This document shows positions 14,450-18,376 of a stretch of DNA of 18,376 nt, piece after piece. Below the pieces are notes generated by a model that searched no databases, was not told where the DNA came from, and saw only the letters and a program-made list of their open reading frames with translations. A program made the position numbers and the translations under genes. Position 1 is the first letter of the stretch, and each line of letters begins with the position of its first letter. This stretch comes from JBJKPP01 sp046706145. Lineage in GTDB: Bacteria > Bacteroidota > Ignavibacteria > Ignavibacteriales > Ignavibacteriaceae. The stretch covers positions 1-18,376 of the forward strand of contig JBJKPP010000191.1 in assembly GCA_046706145.1 (NCBI GenBank). Direction: 5' to 3'.

Positions 14450-15862
14450 ATGAGTACACCCGTAAGCATTGAGGAATTAAAAAAGATTATTGCCTTGAGG
14501 GATTTACCTGATGAACATCTTAGATGGATCCTGAACCATTCGGAATATATTGAATACGAGGATAGCGATATAATTTTCAAAACGGGAGATCCTATTAATG
14601 AAATGGCAATTTTATTAGAAGGAAAGATAAACTTTTATATGAACATAAATGGAAGGCTGGTTTATTATTTTTGTTTTGAAAATGACGAGCTCTCCGGAGG
14701 ACTAAGCGGGCTTCTACCATATTCAAGAATGCAAAAATCCCCGGGCACTTCTTATGCCGTTGGGAAATTACGGATACTTAGACTTCATAAAAATTATTTC
14801 CCCGAGTTGGAAAAACTTAACCCAGATTTTATTCAGCGTCTGATTGGATATATGACCGAGAGAGCACGTGCTTTTGCAACAACTCAATTACAGCAGGAAA
14901 AGGTGAGTGCTCTTGGTAAACTTGCCGCCGGAATTGCACATGAATTGAATAACCCTGCTGCCGCCATTGACAGAATATCAGAAGAGTTGGACAGTAGATT
15001 AAAACTTAACTTTGAACTTACAGAAGAATTATTGAAACATAATATAGATCCCAAACTTGTCTGTGAACTCCGCGAAACGGTGTGGAACCGGGAAAATAAT
15101 AGTTTGCCTAAAACTAAAATAACGCCTCTTCAGCGAATGCAAAAAGAGGACGAGTTAAATGATTGGCTGAATAAAAAAGGGCTGAATGAGCGCAATGAAA
15201 TTGCAGAAACATTAGTTGAGGCAAACATTTCACCGGATGATTTGGAAGTAATTATTGGAAATGTTAAGGACGAAGTCTTGCACGATATTTTAAGCTGGCT
15301 TGAGAATTTACTTAGTTCGCAAAGAATAATTAAAGACCTTGAAGATGCTTCCGGGCGTATAACAATGCTGGTTGGTGCTATTAAGTCTCATGTTCATATG
15401 GATAAACCTGACGACCTTTATCGTACACACATTCATAAGGATATTGAAGATACCCTTATCCTGCTAGGTTACAAAATAAGAGTAAAGAATATTAACGTTA
15501 AAAGGGTATTTTGCGATAATATGCCTGAAGTCGAAGTATATGTGGGAGAACTAAACCAGGTATGGACCAACCTTATTGATAATGCTATTTATGCTGTGCC
15601 GCAAGACGGCGAGATTGATATTGAAACCACTTGTAATGAAAAAAATGTAACAGTGCGGATTACTGACAATGGCTCGGGTATCCCTAAAGAAATTCTATCA
15701 CGTATATTTGATCCATTTTTTACTACAAAGAAATTCGGGGAAGGGACAGGGATCGGTCTTGATATTGTGAAAAATGTAATTAACAAACACAAAGGCGAAG
15801 TGAAAGTAAACTCCGTTCCGGGTAGAACCGAATTTCTTATCAGCCTACCAACTTCGCAATAA
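14450..15862 (+). CDS. Sensor histidine kinase with N-terminal cyclic-nucleotide-binding-like domain
   Basis: This 470-residue cytoplasmic kinase has no transmembrane segment. Residues about 20-115 form a cNMP-binding-like barrel (FKTGDPINEMAILLEGKINFY), but the cassette around ELSGGLSGLLPYSR differs from true cAMP sites. The H-box is ALGKLAAGIAHELNNPAAA with H164 as phospho-acceptor. Before the second dimerisation helix (about 295-315) there are roughly 125 residues, far more than a usual DHp hairpin, forming a charged helical insert with DWLNKKG and ETLVEANISPDDL. The ATPase part has the N-box NLIDNAIYAV (374-383), DNGSGIP (406-412) and FGEGTGIGLDIV (429-440). ATG 14450 is chosen over TTG 14438; neither has a clear SD. 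It is followed after 20 bases by its probable partner, the receiver-flavoprotein fusion. Confidence 0.9.
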   Translation: MSTPVSIEELKKIIALRDLPDEHLRWILNHSEYIEYEDSDIIFKTGDPINEMAILLEGKINFYMNINGRLVYYFCFENDELSGGLSGLLPYSRMQKSPGTSYAVGKLRILRLHKNYFPELEKLNPDFIQRLIGYMTERARAFATTQLQQEKVSALGKLAAGIAHELNNPAAAIDRISEELDSRLKLNFELTEELLKHNIDPKLVCELRETVWNRENNSLPKTKITPLQRMQKEDELNDWLNKKGLNERNEIAETLVEANISPDDLEVIIGNVKDEVLHDILSWLENLLSSQRIIKDLEDASGRITMLVGAIKSHVHMDKPDDLYRTHIHKDIEDTLILLGYKIRVKNINVKRVFCDNMPEVEVYVGELNQVWTNLIDNAIYAVPQDGEIDIETTCNEKNVTVRITDNGSGIPKEILSRIFDPFFTTKKFGEGTGIGLDIVKNVINKHKGEVKVNSVPGRTEFLISLPTSQ

Positions 15863-15882
15863 TTATTTTTAGAAGAAAAAAT

Positions 15883-17544
15883 ATGAATCTTCCTTTCATT
15901 ATAATAATTGATGATGATCCCCAAGTTTTAAGAGCTATACAGAGGGATGTACGTAACAAGTTTCGTGAAGAATATAAAACCCTTGCTGCCGAATCGGCGA
16001 TGGAAGCTCTAGAAGCAATTAAAGAGTTAAAATTAAAGAAAGAAACTGTGGCGCTTTTTATTTCCGACCAGAGAATGCCTGAAATGGAGGGCACAACGTT
16101 TATGGAAAAGGCAATGGAATTTTTTCCAGAGGCTAAAAAAGTTTTGTTGACCGCTTATTCTGATATCCAAGCCGCAATAAAAGCTATAAATACATTAAAA
16201 TTAGATTATTATCTACTTAAACCATGGAGCCCTCCCGAAGAAAAACTTTATCCTGTAATCACTGATCTGCTTGAAGATTGGCAAAGTAACTTCATTCCCC
16301 AATTTGAGGGAATTAGGATAATCGGATATCAATGGTCACCTCAATCGCATCAAATAAAGGATTTTCTAACTAGTAATTTAATCCCTTACAAATGGCTTGA
16401 TATAGAGACGAATGATGAAGCACAGGAATTAATTAATGCTCACAAAATTGAATCCACGGAATTGCCTTGTGTCTTGTTTGAAGATAATGTTTTGTTAAAA
16501 TGCCCTGCCGAAATTGAAATCGCTGAAAAGATTGGATTAAAATCAAATGCTTCAAATGATCTATACGATGTTGTAATTATCGGGGCCGGGCCCGCTGGTT
16601 TGGCTGCAGCAGTTTATGGTGGTTCTGAAGGATTAAAAACATTAATGATAGAGAAGAAAGCTCCTGGAGGACAGGCAGGTACAAGTTCGAGGATTGAAAA
16701 TTATCTTGGATTTCCTTCTGGTTTATCGGGCGCTGACTTGACCAGAAGAGCTTTGACGCAGGCCTCAAGATTTGGTGTTGAGTTTCTTTCACCATGTCAG
16801 GTTATTGATATTAGTACAAAAGATAATTATAAAATTTTATCTCTTTCAAACGGACCGGAGTTAAAAACAAAAACAATTATAATATCTACTGGTGTTGATT
16901 ATAATACTTTAGAGGCAAAAGGAGTAAGTGAACTTACTGGTGCAGGAGTCTATTACGGTTCAACTACTGCAGAAGCACATTCCTGCAAAGGCAAAGATGT
17001 TTTTATAGTTGGAGGAGGCAACTCTGCAGGACAAGCAGCAATGTATCTATCAGGATTTGCCAAAAATGTTTTTATTGTAATTCGAAGAGATTCTCTAAAT
17101 TCAACAATGTCTCGATACTTGATCGACCAGATTGACAAATCAAAGAATATATCTTTAATTATTGATTCTGTGGTTGTTGAAGTTATAGGAAAAAACAGAC
17201 TTGAATGTGTTACTTTAGAGAACGTTCAAACACACGAAAGAAAAACTAGTGAAGCAGGGGCGTTATTTATTTTTATTGGTGCAAAACCGACAACGGATTG
17301 GATTAAGTTGGATATTTTAAAGGACCAGAGGGGCTATATTGAAACGGGCAGGGAATTGTTTAAGCACAAGAATTTTAGAAAAATCTGGAAGCTTAGGCGC
17401 GATCCGCTTCCTCTAGAAACATGTGTTCCCGGAATTTTTTCAGCAGGCGATGTTCGGGCCGGTGCTATGAACCGGGTCGCTTCTGCTGTTGGCGAGGGGG
17501 CAATGGCAATTAAGCTTGTACATGAATATATGGCAGGACTTTAA
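15883..17544 (+). CDS. Response regulator fused to thioredoxin-reductase-like FAD oxidoreductase without CxxC
   Basis: This 553-residue protein has three parts. (1) Residues 1-135 are a receiver domain with acidic residues D10-D12, phospho-acceptor D62 (SDQRMPEMEG), T90 and K113 (LLKPW), all intact. (2) Residues about 142-220 form a glutaredoxin-like segment (RIIGYQWSPQSHQIKDFL) in which the usual CPxC reads SPQS. (3) Residues 228-553 are a TrxR-like flavoprotein with FAD motif GAGPAG (234-239), PGGQAGTSSRIENYLGFP (261-278), NAD(P)H motif GGGNSAG (377-383) with an RRD basic pair (401-403), and the C-terminal FAD motif GIFSAGDVR (517-525). Aligned on GGG, the TrxR CxxC falls at S360-T-T-A363, so the redox cysteines are absent. 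Output is therefore probably NAD(P)H/FAD electron transfer controlled by phosphorylation, not DNA binding. It follows the kinase by 20 bases with an AGAAG SD. Confidence 0.9.
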   Translation: MNLPFIIIIDDDPQVLRAIQRDVRNKFREEYKTLAAESAMEALEAIKELKLKKETVALFISDQRMPEMEGTTFMEKAMEFFPEAKKVLLTAYSDIQAAIKAINTLKLDYYLLKPWSPPEEKLYPVITDLLEDWQSNFIPQFEGIRIIGYQWSPQSHQIKDFLTSNLIPYKWLDIETNDEAQELINAHKIESTELPCVLFEDNVLLKCPAEIEIAEKIGLKSNASNDLYDVVIIGAGPAGLAAAVYGGSEGLKTLMIEKKAPGGQAGTSSRIENYLGFPSGLSGADLTRRALTQASRFGVEFLSPCQVIDISTKDNYKILSLSNGPELKTKTIIISTGVDYNTLEAKGVSELTGAGVYYGSTTAEAHSCKGKDVFIVGGGNSAGQAAMYLSGFAKNVFIVIRRDSLNSTMSRYLIDQIDKSKNISLIIDSVVVEVIGKNRLECVTLENVQTHERKTSEAGALFIFIGAKPTTDWIKLDILKDQRGYIETGRELFKHKNFRKIWKLRRDPLPLETCVPGIFSAGDVRAGAMNRVASAVGEGAMAIKLVHEYMAGL

Positions 17545-17614
17545 CTAAACGTTGAATGAATATAGTTGAAGTTTGATATGAATCTACTAAATTTATAAAA
17601 ATATTGAGGTATAA

Positions 17615-17878
17615 ATGAAAAGATATATCGTCATTTCTCCCCATACAGCTGAGGAATGCAGGATGGCTGTGAAACAGTTCAGAACTTATAACGCAGGATT
17701 TCTCACTCGTTTTGAATGGGGTTGTATGGATAATGATCATACTGCTTATGTAATAATTGATGCTGAAAGCCATGAACAAGCTAAAATGTCTGTCCCTCCG
17801 GTTTTCAGAGAGAAAGTTAAAGTTGTCGAGCTTACATATTTCGACCCGGCGAAGAAGAGCGATCCAATTCATAAATAA
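17615..17878 (+). CDS. Conserved-looking 87-residue protein, function unknown
   Basis: This small soluble protein starts MKRYIVISPHTAEECRMAVK and has alternating strand and helix content: a strand at 3-8, a helix at 10-23, a strand with FEWGCMDNDHTAYVIIDAES, a helix EQAKMSVP, and a final strand VKVVELTYFDP. This suggests a single ferredoxin-like/dimeric-barrel unit, but I do not recognise a named family. A GAGG SD (17605-17608) precedes the ATG by 6 bases. It lies 70 bases after the flavoprotein gene with no terminator in between, so it is probably the third gene of the signalling operon. It has two cysteines (C15, C37) that are not spaced as a CxxC. Confidence 0.7.
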   Translation: MKRYIVISPHTAEECRMAVKQFRTYNAGFLTRFEWGCMDNDHTAYVIIDAESHEQAKMSVPPVFREKVKVVELTYFDPAKKSDPIHK

Positions 17879-18186
17879 ACATACGATACAAAGAACAAAT
17901 GCTACACCCTTACTTTGCAGCTTTTCTTCTTATGGTACAACTTCAACAATTCTAGACGCAGATGGGGTTAAAAAGGATTGCAATTAACATTGGAATTAAT
18001 TGGCCTTAAATAAATTCCGTATAAAAATTATGCGGGAATAAAAGTACGAAGAAGTTCTTTGTGCAGCATATGTTTCTTCCTGTCTTTTTCTAAGCTGCGG
18101 CGCACAAGCAGGTTTTAGTCGGGGAAGATGAAAACTCCATTCCGCACACCTTTATTTCAAACCAAGAATAATAAAAAATTTTGAGT
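17879..18186. other. Intergenic region between convergent genes
   Basis: No gene is visible in either strand. A 7-bp AT-rich inverted repeat, CAATTAA/TTAATTG (17981-17987 with 17996-18002, loop 8), could contribute to termination after the 87-residue gene, but without GC pairs or a T-run it is weak. An imperfect ATTCC/GGAAT repeat around 18014-18039 is similarly weak. Confidence 0.4.
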
Positions 18187-18376
18187 TCATTTTGCAGCAA
18201 GATATTGGACGCCGAAAAATTCATTTTTATCAGTCCAAACGTTCTTAGTAACATAAAACTCAGAGGCTAATTCTTCAAATTCCTGCAAGGAATATTTATA
18301 AGAATATTCAGTGATAATATTTTCACCCTTTTCAAAGTTGAACGCCGAACTTCCTAAGCAGACTTCTTGGTCATCG
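18187..18376 (-). CDS. egtD: C-terminal end of an EgtD-type L-histidine N-alpha-methyltransferase (partial)
   Basis: An open frame runs from the right edge of the window to a stop at 18187-18189 (minus strand), giving 62 complete codons. The start lies outside the window. The translation contains FEKGENIITEYSYKYS, then LQEFEELASEF and VWTDKNEFFGVQYL, matching the C-terminus of EgtD-like SAM-dependent methyltransferases. These make trimethyl-histidine (hercynine), the first step to ergothioneine. The E and S in TEYS correspond to the residues that hold the histidine imidazole in mycobacterial EgtD (E282, S284), so histidine is the likely substrate. In many bacteria the sulfoxide synthase EgtB gene is next to it and would be expected just beyond the window. 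The gene is convergent with the kinase operon. Confidence 0.85.
   Translation of the reverse strand, partial: DDQEVCLGSSAFNFEKGENIITEYSYKYSLQEFEELASEFYVTKNVWTDKNEFFGVQYLAAK

Noticed and set aside
17510..17872. 120-residue minus-strand frame over the end of the flavoprotein gene and the 87-residue gene
   Set aside because: The plus-strand genes have ribosome binding sites and domain support. The antisense product shows no motif.
17981..18039. Terminator-like hairpins after the 87-residue gene
   Set aside because: The stems are short, all-AT or imperfect and lack a T-run. They are mentioned only as weak structure.
1..18376. CRISPR array, transposase or insertion sequence
   Set aside because: There is no regular repeat-spacer pattern, no transposase or integrase-like protein and no terminal inverted repeats with target duplication in the window.

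Overview
The window is AT-rich and gene-dense in the middle. It looks like a chromosome of the Bacteroidota/Ignavibacteriota/Chlorobiota group. This is inferred from the style of the proteins (Crp-like regulator, EgtD end, cyclic-nucleotide-domain histidine kinase), the mixed use of Shine-Dalgarno (SD) sequences, and TTG/ATG starts. No rRNA or complete marker gene is present, so the assignment is tentative.

Layout. (1) 1-984 has no convincing gene. It contains a sharply bounded 3' half of a tRNA-Thr(TGT) gene at 757-799, without any 5' half. This is the usual footprint of an integrase-made attachment site, and would place a mobile element to the left of it. (2) 985-7654 is a tightly packed plus-strand operon: two GT4 glycosyltransferases, a GT2 enzyme, a multi-pass flippase-like (LPG_synthase_TM type) membrane protein, a second GT2 enzyme and an AlkP-superfamily protein whose metal ligands are partly replaced. 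Together they suggest synthesis of a surface glycan or glycolipid. (3) 7803-9131 (minus) is an MFS transporter. (4) 9593-12459 (plus) holds an aquaporin, a Crp/Fnr-type regulator with a TTGTAA-N6-TTACAA palindrome upstream, a small dimeric alpha-beta-barrel protein and an NmrA/QorB-like NAD(P)-binding protein. (5) 12601-13992 (minus) is a BBE-type FAD oxidoreductase, converging on the NmrA gene over two terminator-like hairpins. (6) 14450-17878 (plus) is a three-gene unit: a histidine kinase with an N-terminal cyclic-nucleotide-like domain and a large insert after the H-box, a response regulator fused to a thioredoxin-reductase-like flavoprotein that lacks redox cysteines, and an 87-residue protein of unknown function. 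(7) The right edge carries the C-terminal end of an EgtD-type histidine N-alpha-methyltransferase on the minus strand.

The most unusual part is the signalling operon in (6). An intact receiver domain is joined to a degenerate glutaredoxin-like segment and then to a TrxR-like FAD/NAD(P)H module in which both CxxC motifs have been lost, so phosphorylation appears to control a flavoenzyme rather than transcription. Its leader has crossing inverted repeats that could form alternative hairpins or a pseudoknot. Other points of note are a probable ATT start codon for the first glycosyltransferase, the metal-depleted AlkP homologue and the tRNA-Thr attachment footprint.
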